Position numbers and translations under genes: made by a program
Shown: positions 26,468 through 34,346 of the stretch, piece after piece
Numbering within the stretch: the stretch's first letter is position 1
Layout: each line of letters begins with the position of its first letter
Virus record (IMG/VR): IMGVR_UViG_3300000405_000019
Span: 1 to 34,631 of that record
Strand: one strand, 5' to 3'
Length of the DNA: 34,631 nucleotides
DNA from: a virus
Notes under the pieces: generated by a model
The model's database searches: none
What the model was told of the DNA's origin: nothing
Seen by the model: only the letters and a program-made list of their open reading frames with translations

Positions 26468-26704
26468 GTGACCCTATTCGCATTGCAAATCAAGAGCAAA
26501 TTCTGTTACCACACCTATGTAGCCACTGCCCGAGGTATGGGTATGCCTGTGCTCGATGAAAACGAAATTAAAAACGCCTTCATCATCACCGATTATCAAA
26601 AACCCGGCCAATGGTACTGGATGTCTGACGGAAATTTTCACAAGAAATACCAATTCGAAGGTTACCAAGACCAATACTTATTCACAAGAATCTCAATCAG
26701 ATAG
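26468..26704 (+). CDS. Minigene product, 78 residues
   Basis: Not recognised. Starts from a GTG at 26468 behind GAAAGGAAC. Soluble and aromatic (FCYHTYVATARGMGMPV, then DYQKPGQWYWMSDGNFHKKYQFEGYQ). Own promoter and terminator (26707-26736). Confidence 0.65.
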   Translation: MTLFALQIKSKFCYHTYVATARGMGMPVLDENEIKNAFIITDYQKPGQWYWMSDGNFHKKYQFEGYQDQYLFTRISIR

Positions 26705-26706
26705 AG

Positions 26707-26736
26707 CTAGGGCCCTAAACAAGGGCTTTAGTTTTT
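26707..26736 (+). terminator. Minigene terminator
   Basis: CTAGGGCCC (26707-26715) with GGGCTTTAG (26723-26731), loop TAAACAA, then TTTTT. GC-rich variant of the family and the last of the array. Confidence 0.8.
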
Positions 26737-26758
26737 GCCTATATTTAAGGAGAGTATT

Positions 26759-27496
26759 ATGGAAATAATTAATAGAAAGCATTGCACCCTGTGGATCGAA
26801 GGTAAACTTTGTAACGAAGTCGCTGAGGCGGTCACTCACAAGGTGGAAGGTGGTCATGCATTTATTGGCGGTGTTGGAGCTTGGTTTACGGGGGCAATTA
26901 AGGATGAACACCTAATTCACATGGCCGGAATATTTAGAAAAAATGTGTTGTTTCCAAAGTGCTGGGGTGACTGGGATCTAAACTCACCATTTAGTACCAC
27001 CAGTAAACCTGATAATGTGACCTGCCCGAATTGCATTACCTTATTGAAGACGATGGACGATGGACCCGAATATGGTCTTAAGGAGATACTTACGGATGAT
27101 CTTGTACATTTAACAGATGTCTTATCTGGGGATCGCATCTTACCAAATTGTTGGATGCGAGTGGACCGAAATCAGCAACAGTTCAGCTCAACGACTATTC
27201 TAGAAGACGTTACGTGTGTGCAATGTAGATTACACATAATACTTGACAAAGATATATCACCTGAGACGAGCGATCCTGTAAACCACCCATCACATTATAC
27301 AGCATACAAAAATATTGAAGTCATAGATTTGACTGAGCAAATGAACTTTAACAAGGGTAATGCTGTGAAGTATATTGCTCGAGCTGGTCTTAAAGACCCA
27401 GAGAAAGAGATTGAGGATCTCGAGAAGGCAATTTGGTTTATTCAAAGAGAAATTAAGAGAATTTCTAAATCCGAAGAAACGATAGATAATGCTTAA
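26759..27496 (+). CDS. Tandem Cys-motif protein fused to DUF3310
   Basis: About 245 residues (ATG at 26759 behind TAAGGAGA). The C-terminal 75 residues match DUF3310: DPVNHPSHYTAYKNIEVIDL, GNAVKYIARAGLKD and EDLEKAIWFIQREI. In front are two related Cys-containing units: one with KCWGDWD...FSTT...DNVTCPNC (to about residue 100) and one with NCWMRVD...FSSTT...EDVTCVQC (to about 160), likely two zinc ribbons from an internal duplication; an earlier HCTLW...C unit may be a third. DUF3310 proteins are common in phages; role unclear to me. It overlaps the next gene by eight bases. Confidence 0.75.
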   Translation: MEIINRKHCTLWIEGKLCNEVAEAVTHKVEGGHAFIGGVGAWFTGAIKDEHLIHMAGIFRKNVLFPKCWGDWDLNSPFSTTSKPDNVTCPNCITLLKTMDDGPEYGLKEILTDDLVHLTDVLSGDRILPNCWMRVDRNQQQFSSTTILEDVTCVQCRLHIILDKDISPETSDPVNHPSHYTAYKNIEVIDLTEQMNFNKGNAVKYIARAGLKDPEKEIEDLEKAIWFIQREIKRISKSEETIDNA

Positions 27497-27767
27497 AACA
27501 ACTGAGTTAAATGACGACACAATTAATGAAATACACGAGAACGTCGGGTTGTCCATGGAAGTTCTGACCAACTGGCTAGAGGCGGATAAGAAGGATGAAG
27601 TAAAAAGATACATATCTTACTCTTATGGCGATGGTTGTTATTACTATGCTCATGGATTAGCGCGCACCGGTGAGATATATTACACTTGTGGTGTCCATAA
27701 CAAGCGTAGCAAGCATCCCATCTCGGTGGGACCCGATAGACCTTGTCTAGAAATAGACCCAAACTAA
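27489..27767 (+). CDS. Small protein, 92 residues
   Basis: Not recognised. Helical start (LNDDTINEIHENVGLSMEVLTNWLE) followed by a Tyr-rich section (YISYSYGDGCYYYAHGLARTGEIYYTCG) and an Asp/Pro-rich end. No membrane segment. It is coupled to the DUF3310 fusion gene by overlap. Confidence 0.65.
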   Translation: MLKTTELNDDTINEIHENVGLSMEVLTNWLEADKKDEVKRYISYSYGDGCYYYAHGLARTGEIYYTCGVHNKRSKHPISVGPDRPCLEIDPN

Positions 27768-27782
27768 GGAAAGAGTAAGACT

Positions 27783-28121
27783 ATGGAATTAATAGGACGT
27801 AGACTGCCAGATACAGAAAAACACACATTCCCATTAGAGTATGATGATTTGAAAGATGGAGATATTTGGAAATGCTTGAACGATGATGGTACTCCGTGGA
27901 TGACTGATTATGAAGGTAATCTTACTGGGTTTATTTGGATGTTCAAAGGGCCCGAGGATTCTGGTATAGGAACATTAATTTGTCACACAGTACGAGAGCA
28001 TGACGACGACACAGTTAGTGTGATACCAGGAGACGGGTCAAGTAATAGTGTATTGCAAGGAGTCGGTGGATCTAACCAATGGCATGGTTATGTTGATCAT
28101 AATCGCTGGTATTCAGTTTAA
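27783..28121 (+). CDS. Small acidic protein, 112 residues
   Basis: Not recognised. A beta-rich, acidic protein (PLEYDDLKDGDIWKCLNDDGTPW, FIWMFKGPEDSG) ending HGYVDHNRWYSV. Purine-rich AAGGAAAGAG before the ATG is its ribosome site. Confidence 0.65.
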   Translation: MELIGRRLPDTEKHTFPLEYDDLKDGDIWKCLNDDGTPWMTDYEGNLTGFIWMFKGPEDSGIGTLICHTVREHDDDTVSVIPGDGSSNSVLQGVGGSNQWHGYVDHNRWYSV

Positions 28122-28130
28122 GGAGCACTA

Positions 28131-28382
28131 ATGGACACATATGGGTATGTTTCACTTTATATCGTTGGCTTTGTTTCTTGGGGGATGTTTTGGGGGATAT
28201 TTCTTGCTTCGATTCTAAGCACAAATACGATTGGGCACCGTGATGACTGGGACAATCGTAAAATTGTAGCTCAATTTGTTATAATTACTCCGATGTGGCC
28301 TTTTGGCGTGCTTGGGGTGTTAGTCTTCGCCATTCAAAAAAGTGGCGCCATTGTGATCAAAACCGCTTTAGGGAGAGACTAA
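28131..28382 (+). CDS. Two-span membrane protein, 83 residues
   Basis: Two hydrophobic segments (about residues 5-30, GYVSLYIVGFVSWGMFWGIF, and 47-70, IVAQFVIITPMWPFGVLGVL) joined by a polar loop. AAGGAGC precedes the ATG. Overlaps the next gene by one base (TAATG). Function unknown. Confidence 0.7.
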   Translation: MDTYGYVSLYIVGFVSWGMFWGIFLASILSTNTIGHRDDWDNRKIVAQFVIITPMWPFGVLGVLVFAIQKSGAIVIKTALGRD

Positions 28383-28579
28383 TGAAAGTAAAAGAACTGA
28401 TTGAGCTGCTGCAAAATGAAGACTCGGAGATGGAAGTAATCACAAACGATGCATATGGTGGACGAGTTGACGCAAGGTATCGTAAAGTTAGATGTCTAGA
28501 CGATGAGTACTTTAGTCACTACTTCGTAAAGCTAGATGTGCATGGAGAGAAAACCAAAGAGGTAATATATATTGGCTAG
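28382..28579 (+). CDS. Small protein, 65 residues
   Basis: The start MKVKELIELLQNEDSEMEVI is typical of a widespread short phage protein with no known function; the rest has strands (ARYRKVRCLDDEY, FVKLDVHG, EVIYIG). I start at 28382 (TAATG coupling, GGGAGAG upstream) rather than 28295, which lies inside the membrane-protein gene. Confidence 0.7.
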   Translation: MKVKELIELLQNEDSEMEVITNDAYGGRVDARYRKVRCLDDEYFSHYFVKLDVHGEKTKEVIYIG

Positions 28580-28589
28580 GAGGTGAACT

Positions 28590-29771
28590 ATGGCGATAGT
28601 ACTCAAGCAACATCAGATAGATGCAGTAAACAAACTAGAAAACGGTAAGATCCTTTGGGGCGATGTGGGTACTGGGAAGTCTATCACAGCTTTTGGATAC
28701 TACATGAAGAACGAAAGCCCAAGGGATATTTACATAATCACAACTGCTAAGAAGCGTGACTCACTCGATTGGGAAGCTGACGCATTGGGCTTCAAGATTG
28801 GAAAAGCTAAGGACGCAACTCTGGCTGGAGTTCTCCACGTGGATAGCTGGAACAACATAGATAGATACCTTAACGTAGAAAATGCGTTTTTCATATTCGA
28901 CGAGCAAAGGGCTGTTGGAGCGGGTAAGTGGTCTAAATCTTTTGTTAAAATCGCAAAGAAAAACCATTGGATCATGTTGTCAGCAACACCAGGGGATACG
29001 TGGCTAGACTATATTCCAGTCTTCTTAGCCAACGGGTTTTATCAAAACCGTACTGAGTTCAAGCGGGAACACGTTGTGTATAGTACCTGGTCAAAGTTTC
29101 CTAAAGTTGAAAGATATCTTAATGTTGGTAAACTCATAAAACTAAAAAACTATATTTTAGTTGAGATGCCTTATGTTAGGCACACTATACGCAAGAAGAC
29201 TGAGATCGTTTTACCCCATAGTGAGACATTAATGAAGCGTGTGGTGAAAGACAGGTGGAACGTACACGAAGAACGACCGATCAAGAATCCAGCGGAGTGG
29301 TACTCTGTAATGAGACGCGTTGCAAACTCAGATGGCTCACGACTTTCTGCGGTAATTGGTCTAACAAAGAAACATCCAAAACTGATCATATTCTACAATT
29401 TCGATTATGAGCTCGAGCAGCTTCGTGTATTAAATGATATTCCTGATTTACACGTAGCGGAATGGAATGGCCACAAACATGAAAGCATCCCTGACACGGA
29501 CCGATGGGTCTACCTCGTCCAATACCTTGCTGGAAATGAAGGGTGGAACTGCATTGAAACTGATACTATGTGTTTTTACTCTCTCACATATTCTTACAAA
29601 AATTTCTACCAGGCCCACGGTAGAATCGATCGACTTAACACCCCATTCATATCCCTCTATTACTACGTACTGAGGTCTAATAGTTGGATTGATTTAGTAA
29701 TCATGAAGGCCTTAAAGATGAAGAAAAACTTCAACGAAAACGAATACGCACCCACGTTTGAGGAGGGGTAA
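28590..29771 (+). CDS. SF2 DNA helicase / translocase
   Basis: A 393-residue superfamily 2 helicase. Motifs in order: LKQHQIDAV (Q-like), Walker A GDVGTGKS (residues 25-32), Walker B/motif II FDEQ (about 107-110), motif III SATPG, motif IV LIIFYNF, motif [12 protein letters not shown] and [10 protein letters not shown] with the arginine finger. It has the short two-domain size seen for phage SF2 helicases that sit near replication genes. Likely jobs are fork restart, recombination or strand displacement. A strong ribosome site AGGAGGTG precedes the ATG; the stop overlaps the next start (TAATG). Confidence 0.9.
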   Translation: MAIVLKQHQIDAVNKLENGKILWGDVGTGKSITAFGYYMKNESPRDIYIITTAKKRDSLDWEADALGFKIGKAKDATLAGVLHVDSWNNIDRYLNVENAFFIFDEQRAVGAGKWSKSFVKIAKKNHWIMLSATPGDTWLDYIPVFLANGFYQNRTEFKREHVVYSTWSKFPKVERYLNVGKLIKLKNYILVEMPYVRHTIRKKTEIVLPHSETLMKRVVKDRWNVHEERPIKNPAEWYSVMRRVANSDGSRLSAVIGLTKKHPKLIIFYNFDYELEQLRVLNDIPDLHVAEWNGHKHESIPDTDRWVYLVQYLAGNEGWNCIETDTMCFYSLTYSYKNFYQAHGRIDRLNTPFISLYYYVLRSNSWIDLVIMKALKMKKNFNENEYAPTFEEG

Positions 29772-29995
29772 TGTACTATAAATGTCGTCATTTGTTTATG
29801 AAAGATGGTTTTGAGAGGGTTAAATGGTGGAGGTATAAGCGAATTTGGACCTGTATATTCTGTGAATTTAGCACATTTCGTGACGATTCTTCTGACGTTT
29901 TCGATGAAAGACCAATGAATCATGGTAGATGTGTGGCAGTAAAAGGGCTAAATACGATCTCTAAGGGGGCTAGACGGAGGTCTGAAAGGGCGTAG
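29771..29995 (+). CDS. Small basic protein, 74 residues
   Basis: Not recognised. Basic, with Trp/Arg-rich start (KWWRYKRIW), C-x-x-C (TCIFCEF) and an additional C/H set (MNHGRC), perhaps a zinc site, and a basic tail. Coupled to the helicase gene by TAATG, which suggests a helicase partner or DNA-binding role. Confidence 0.6.
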   Translation: MYYKCRHLFMKDGFERVKWWRYKRIWTCIFCEFSTFRDDSSDVFDERPMNHGRCVAVKGLNTISKGARRRSERA

Positions 29996-30234
29996 GGTAT
30001 CTTTTAAAAACATACCCCCTATGTGAAAAAGGGCTGTTTTGGGGTCAAAAGGCCTTTGAGTAGCCAAATAGTGTCATAAATAATGTCTTTTTTGAGTAAT
30101 CATAAACCCTACGTGTAAACCGTATAGGTATCTATAATAAGGATACCTATAGCGTTTCTATACAGGGTTTTTCAAAAACCACTATTGTCATTGTTTTTGT
30201 CATGTCTAGCAAAAACTAGGAATCGAGGGTAAAG
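29996..30234 (+). other. 239-base intergenic region with operator-like palindrome
   Basis: No frame with a ribosome site. It holds several small hairpins (GGGTAT/ATACCC at 29995-30017, GGTTTT/AAAACC at 30166-30180) and the promoter-palindrome at 30123-30151. AT-rich. It separates the helicase operon from the HNH gene. Confidence 0.5.
30123..30151 (+). promoter_or_regulatory. Palindromic operator around a -10 box
   Basis: A perfect 10-bp inverted repeat, TATAGGTATC (30123-30132) and GATACCTATA (30142-30151), with TATAAT (30133-30138) in the 9-base centre. A dimeric regulator bound here would block the -10 box; alternatively the RNA hairpin starts the transcript. It does not carry the TCGYA box of the minigene promoters. 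It stands about 85 bases before the HNH gene. Confidence 0.6.
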
Positions 30235-30735
30235 ATGGAGATCTGGGAAGAAGTCAAAGAATACTCAAGTTATGCTGTAAGTTCTTGGGGTAGAGTGATG
30301 AATGTAAATACTGGGCGCATTCTATCATTAACACAAAATCAGCACGGAACCGTGTTTGTTGGGTTCACCGTAAATGGTCTACAATCAAAACGCTCTGTTG
30401 CTCTATTGGTAGCGAATGCGTTTCTAGCCTACCCGTACCATGAATTATTCACTACACCCATCCACCTAAATGGAGATCGAACAGATAACGGTGCGGAAAA
30501 CTTAGATTGGCGCCCCCTTTGGTTTGCTCAAACTTATCACAGTCAATTCTCTAGAGAGTATCGACATCGTCTACACTTCCCAATTGAGGTGGTGGAGACT
30601 GGGGAAGTATATTCTAATTCTATAGAGTGTGCTAAGGCGTTGGGTGTGTTAGAGAAAGATTTGGTAATGGCGGTACTCAACGAGGGACAAGGAAGGGTGG
30701 TGTTCCCAACAGATTACACCTTCAGATCATATTAG
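30235..30735 (+). CDS. HNH homing endonuclease with NUMOD4 motif
   Basis: A 166-residue protein. The N-terminal EIWEEVKEYSSYAVSSWGRV and MNVNTGRIL match NUMOD4; the middle has VANAF...TPIHLNGDRTDNGAENLDW, an HNH core (His, Asn-Gly, Asp-Asn, Asn-Leu-x-Trp). The end (VVETGEVYSNSIECAKALGV) looks like a NUMOD1/IENR-type DNA-binding module. Free-standing enzymes of this type spread between phage genomes by cutting gene-free relatives. Own promoter with operator upstream. AT-rich promoter area and stand-alone position fit a mobile gene. Confidence 0.85.
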   Translation: MEIWEEVKEYSSYAVSSWGRVMNVNTGRILSLTQNQHGTVFVGFTVNGLQSKRSVALLVANAFLAYPYHELFTTPIHLNGDRTDNGAENLDWRPLWFAQTYHSQFSREYRHRLHFPIEVVETGEVYSNSIECAKALGVLEKDLVMAVLNEGQGRVVFPTDYTFRSY

Positions 30736-30753
30736 TGAATAGATACCCCTTAG

Positions 30754-30783
30754 TCGCAAAAACGCGTACTATAATAGAAGGGG
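30754..30783 (+). promoter_or_regulatory. Promoter of nuclease operon (short-spaced variant)
   Basis: TCGCAAAAACGCG at 30754 and TATAAT at 30770-30775, then AGAAGGGG. The distance from TCG to TATAAT is 16 rather than 19, so it is a divergent member of the family or an unrelated promoter. It serves the VRR-NUC gene at 30833. Confidence 0.55.
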
Positions 30784-30832
30784 AACCCCCAAGCATTTTA
30801 ATTTAACCATATTTTTTGGAAAAGGAGGAGTT

Positions 30833-31159
30833 ATGGGTAGACGAAAGCTGGAATCTAAATTTCAACTCGAGTTAAAAAATAAACTGTATGACACGTTTCC
30901 TGGATGTGTGATCATTAAGACCGACATCCAAGGATACCCAGACCTCCTAATTATTTGGCAAAAAAGATGGGCTATGCTTGAGGTGAAGCGATCAGAAAAA
31001 GAGCGCAACGATCCTGAACCGAATCAGGAATATTTTGTCGAAATGTTCGACGAGATGTCGTTCTGCTCTTTCATCTACCCCGAGATTGAAGAGGAAGTAT
31101 TAGATGATCTTCAACGAGCACTTAAATCTAATCGGTCGTCACGCGTTTCTATCCGCTAG
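30833..31159 (+). CDS. VRR-NUC family nuclease
   Basis: A 108-residue protein that is close to a minimal VRR-NUC domain, a PD-(D/E)xK nuclease fold: N-terminal KFQLELKNKLYDTFP, core GYPDLLIIW (catalytic Asp) and WAMLEVKRS (E-x-K), then NQEYFVEMF. In phages such enzymes act on branched DNA or remove junctions. Strong ribosome site AAAGGAGGAG. It overlaps the next gene by 56 bases, an unusually long true overlap. Confidence 0.85.
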   Translation: MGRRKLESKFQLELKNKLYDTFPGCVIIKTDIQGYPDLLIIWQKRWAMLEVKRSEKERNDPEPNQEYFVEMFDEMSFCSFIYPEIEEEVLDDLQRALKSNRSSRVSIR

Positions 31160-31664
31160 TAGTTATCATTGGATTAACTATGATGATGAAAAGATCGACC
31201 GAACCTATGTCTCTGCTCTGGCAGCAAGACGTGGTACTGATATTCATGCGTTTGCACACGAGGCAATTCGCTTAGGTATTAAGATGGGCAAAGTTAAGAC
31301 TACTCTGAACCAGTATGTGAATGACGCAATCGGTTATAAGATGGCACCAGAACAGGTGTTACGATTTTCAGATAATTGTTTTGGTACGCCAGATGCAATT
31401 TCATTTAGAAAAAATCTGCTTCGTATCCACGATCTCAAAACTGGAGTAACACAAACCAAAGAAACACAGTTAGAGATCTACGCTGCCATGTTCTGTCTTG
31501 AGTATGGGGTCAAACCACACACTATCAAAATTGAGTTGCGAATCTATCAAAACGATGAGGTTAGAGTTTATGACGGAGACCCAGACGTGATTGTTCATTT
31601 CATGGATAGGATCATATCGGCAGACAAGAGAGTCAACGAGATCAAGAAGGAGGCGTTGTTATAA
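31104..31664 (+). CDS. Cas4/RecB-like PD-(D/E)xK exonuclease
   Basis: A 186-residue nuclease. Motifs: start FNEHLNLIGRHAFLSAS typical of this phage family, RRGTDIHAFAHEA, GTPDAISF (Asp), HDLKTG (E/D-x-K type) and QLEIYAA. No four-Cys iron-sulfur cluster is seen, unlike true Cas4. Likely a recombination or end-processing exonuclease working with the SF2 helicase and SSB. I accept the start at 31104, inside the upstream gene, because the family start motif begins there and GAGGAAG lies upstream. Confidence 0.8.
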   Translation: MIFNEHLNLIGRHAFLSASSYHWINYDDEKIDRTYVSALAARRGTDIHAFAHEAIRLGIKMGKVKTTLNQYVNDAIGYKMAPEQVLRFSDNCFGTPDAISFRKNLLRIHDLKTGVTQTKETQLEIYAAMFCLEYGVKPHTIKIELRIYQNDEVRVYDGDPDVIVHFMDRIISADKRVNEIKKEALL

Positions 31665-34303
31665 TGGATATGACTGATAAGGAATATTTTGCACACTACG
31701 GCACGCCTCGACACTCTGGTCGATACCCTTGGGGTTCTGGCGATGAGAACAATAGAAATCGTTCATTCCTTGGTACCATAGAGGAGCTGAAGCGAGAAGG
31801 TCTTAGTGATAAGGAAATCTATGATGGTTTGGGTATGACAAGTACCCAGTTCCGTGCAAGAAAATCCATTGCTAAGAATGAACAGAAGCAATCCGCGATA
31901 AACGACGCACAGTCATATAAGAACAAAGGTATGTCTAATGTTGCAATTGGTGAAAAGATGGGTTTGAATGAGTCATCAGTTCGCTCTTTGTTAGCTCCAG
32001 GACAGCAAGATAAGCTTTCCATTCTCAATACAACATCGAACATGCTTCGAGATCATGTTGAGGAAAAGTTAGTAATCGACATTGGTGGTGGCGTTGAAAA
32101 CCAACTTGGAATTAGCAAGGAAAAACTTGGAAATGCTGTCGCCGTACTTGAGGATGAGGGTTATATTAAGCATCAAGTAAAAGTAACTCAGGTTGGTACT
32201 GGTAAGCAGACGACTGTGAAGGTGCTTGCTAAGAAAGATCAAGTTTGGTCTGAGATCGTCAGAGACCCAACTAGAATTAAACAGATTCAAGCATATTCCA
32301 ACGATGACGGAAAAAGCTTTTCGTCCATTCAACCACCAATTAATGTGGATTCTAATAGACTAAACGTTAAGTATGCAGAACAGGGTGGCAGCAAGGCAGA
32401 CGGTGTAATTTATGTTCGTCCGGGAGCAGCCGAACTTTCTCTTGGTGGCTCTAGGTACGCTCAAGTTCGCATTGCTGTTGATGGTTCACACTATATTAAA
32501 GGTATGGCTATGTATAAATCTGGCTTACCAGAAGGTGTAGATCTTCAATTCAACACAAACAAGAGCGACACTGGCGATAAGTTAGATGCTCTTAAAGAAA
32601 TGAATGTTGATCCAAAAACTGGAAAAACAGATCAAGAGAACCCATTTGGATCTATAGTTCGTCAGATCCCAGATCCAGAAACCGGCAATGTAGCTTCCGC
32701 CATGAATATAGTTAATGAAGAAGGCGACTGGGACGATTGGTCTCGAAATCTTTCCACTCAATTGTTATCAAAGCAGAGTCCGTCTCTAGCTAAAAATCAA
32801 CTTAATATGACATATGAGCAAAAGCAAGCTGAGTTCGACGAAATTATGAGTCTCACCAACCCAGCTGTAAAAAAGAAACTTCTTGATTCCTTTTCGGATG
32901 ATGTAGATTCTTCGGCAGTACACCTAAAAGCGGCGCACCTACCTCGTCAGAGAACACAGGTGATCCTCCCAATCAATGCGATGAAGCCGGATGAGATTTA
33001 TGCACCAAACTTTAGAGATGGAGAGCAAGTAGTTCTAGTTCGCTACCCACATGGTGGAACGTTTGAGATCCCCCAATTGACGGTGAACAACAAACAACCA
33101 ACCGCTAAGCGTTCTTTGGGTAATGCAGTAGACGCAGTGGGTATAAATAGCGAAGTAGCAGAACTACTGTCTGGTGCAGACTTTGACGGCGATAGTGTGT
33201 TAGTAATCCCAAACGGCAACTCAAAAATAAAAAGAACAGCACCCTTGGAAAGCTTAAAAGACTTTAACCCACAGAGTGAGTACAAGGGTTATGAGGGTAT
33301 GCCTAAGATGGATGCAAGAACCAAAGGTATGCAAATGGGACAGGTGTCGAACTTAATCACAGATATGACGATTAAGGGCGCGTCAAATGAGGAGCTAGCT
33401 CGAGCAGTTCGTCATTCCATGGTTGTAATCGATGCAGAAAAACATAACTTAAACTATAAGCAATCGGCTATAGACCATACCATCTTAGCATTAAAAGAGA
33501 GATACCAGACTAGTTCACAAGGCGGCGCATCCACCCTGTTCTCAAGGGCCAAGAGTCCAATGAGGGTTAGGGAGCGTAAGCAGTTAGTCCGTGTAGATCC
33601 TAAGACTGGTAAAAAAATCTTTACTGAGACTGGGGCATCATACACAGACAAGTCTGGTAAGTTAATAATCAAAACAGATCGGTCTGAAAAGTTAGCTGAG
33701 ACAGAAGATGCGCACACCCTATCGTCTAAGACTCCAATTGAGAAGGTCTATGCTGATCACTCTAACAAACTAAAGAGCTTAGCCAACACAGCTAGAAAGG
33801 CTTCTGTAAACACAAAGACGCTTGAGTACTCTCCATCAGCTAAGGTGGCGTACTCGTCTGAGGTGTCGTCCCTAGTAGACAAGCTTAATCGAGCCCTAAA
33901 GAATCGGCCTCTAGAAAGAAACGCTCAGATCCTAGCAGGTGCAGAGGTTAGACTAAAGCGTGAATCAAACCCTGGTATGGATGCAGCAGAGCTAAAGAAG
34001 ATCAAAGGTATGGCGATTGTAACCGCCCGCCTTAGAACCGGGGCCGGCAAAGAATTGATCGACATCACCCCCCAGGAGTGGAATGCTATTCAAGCCGGGG
34101 CTATCAGTAATTCTAAGTTGGTATCCATACTAAACAACACCGACGTGGAGAAGGTCAAGAAGTATGCTACACCAAAGTCTAAGCCCTTGATGACGGGAGC
34201 TAAGATTAGTAGGGCCCGCGGTATGTTAGCCTCTGGCTACACACAAGCAGAAGTTGCAGATGCTTTAGGTGTCTCCATCTCAACACTTACGGCCGAGCTA
34301 TGA
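31664..34303 (+). CDS. Putative single-chain DPBB RNA polymerase with HTH domains
   Basis: An 879-residue protein. N-terminal motif HYGTPRHSGRYPWGSG (about 10-25) is seen in other phage proteins. Two HTH-like segments follow (REGLSDKEIYDGLGMTSTQF, about 44-63; KGMSNVAIGEKMGLNESSVR, about 86-105), then a winged-helix-like part (about 137-190). The core has KGMAMY with K279, RYPHGG (460-465), DFDGD (506-510) and a downstream HSMVV...K (H584, K593). DFDGD is the metal-binding loop of the double-psi beta-barrel of multi-subunit RNA polymerase and of single-chain relatives (cell RdRP/QDE-1, phage YonO); the HS...K motif after it also resembles that group. A further HTH ends the protein (about 853-876). 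Likely role: phage transcription. Activity is inference. Confidence 0.65.
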   Translation: MDMTDKEYFAHYGTPRHSGRYPWGSGDENNRNRSFLGTIEELKREGLSDKEIYDGLGMTSTQFRARKSIAKNEQKQSAINDAQSYKNKGMSNVAIGEKMGLNESSVRSLLAPGQQDKLSILNTTSNMLRDHVEEKLVIDIGGGVENQLGISKEKLGNAVAVLEDEGYIKHQVKVTQVGTGKQTTVKVLAKKDQVWSEIVRDPTRIKQIQAYSNDDGKSFSSIQPPINVDSNRLNVKYAEQGGSKADGVIYVRPGAAELSLGGSRYAQVRIAVDGSHYIKGMAMYKSGLPEGVDLQFNTNKSDTGDKLDALKEMNVDPKTGKTDQENPFGSIVRQIPDPETGNVASAMNIVNEEGDWDDWSRNLSTQLLSKQSPSLAKNQLNMTYEQKQAEFDEIMSLTNPAVKKKLLDSFSDDVDSSAVHLKAAHLPRQRTQVILPINAMKPDEIYAPNFRDGEQVVLVRYPHGGTFEIPQLTVNNKQPTAKRSLGNAVDAVGINSEVAELLSGADFDGDSVLVIPNGNSKIKRTAPLESLKDFNPQSEYKGYEGMPKMDARTKGMQMGQVSNLITDMTIKGASNEELARAVRHSMVVIDAEKHNLNYKQSAIDHTILALKERYQTSSQGGASTLFSRAKSPMRVRERKQLVRVDPKTGKKIFTETGASYTDKSGKLIIKTDRSEKLAETEDAHTLSSKTPIEKVYADHSNKLKSLANTARKASVNTKTLEYSPSAKVAYSSEVSSLVDKLNRALKNRPLERNAQILAGAEVRLKRESNPGMDAAELKKIKGMAIVTARLRTGAGKELIDITPQEWNAIQAGAISNSKLVSILNNTDVEKVKKYATPKSKPLMTGAKISRARGMLASGYTQAEVADALGVSISTLTAEL

Positions 34304-34346
34304 CAAAACAATCTAAACTATACGCCAATCACAGAGAGGTGTGATG

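Noticed and set aside
31104-31664. Cas4 of a CRISPR system
   Set aside because: Nuclease motifs are present but not the four-Cys cluster, and no cas genes are near. The phage exonuclease reading is preferred.
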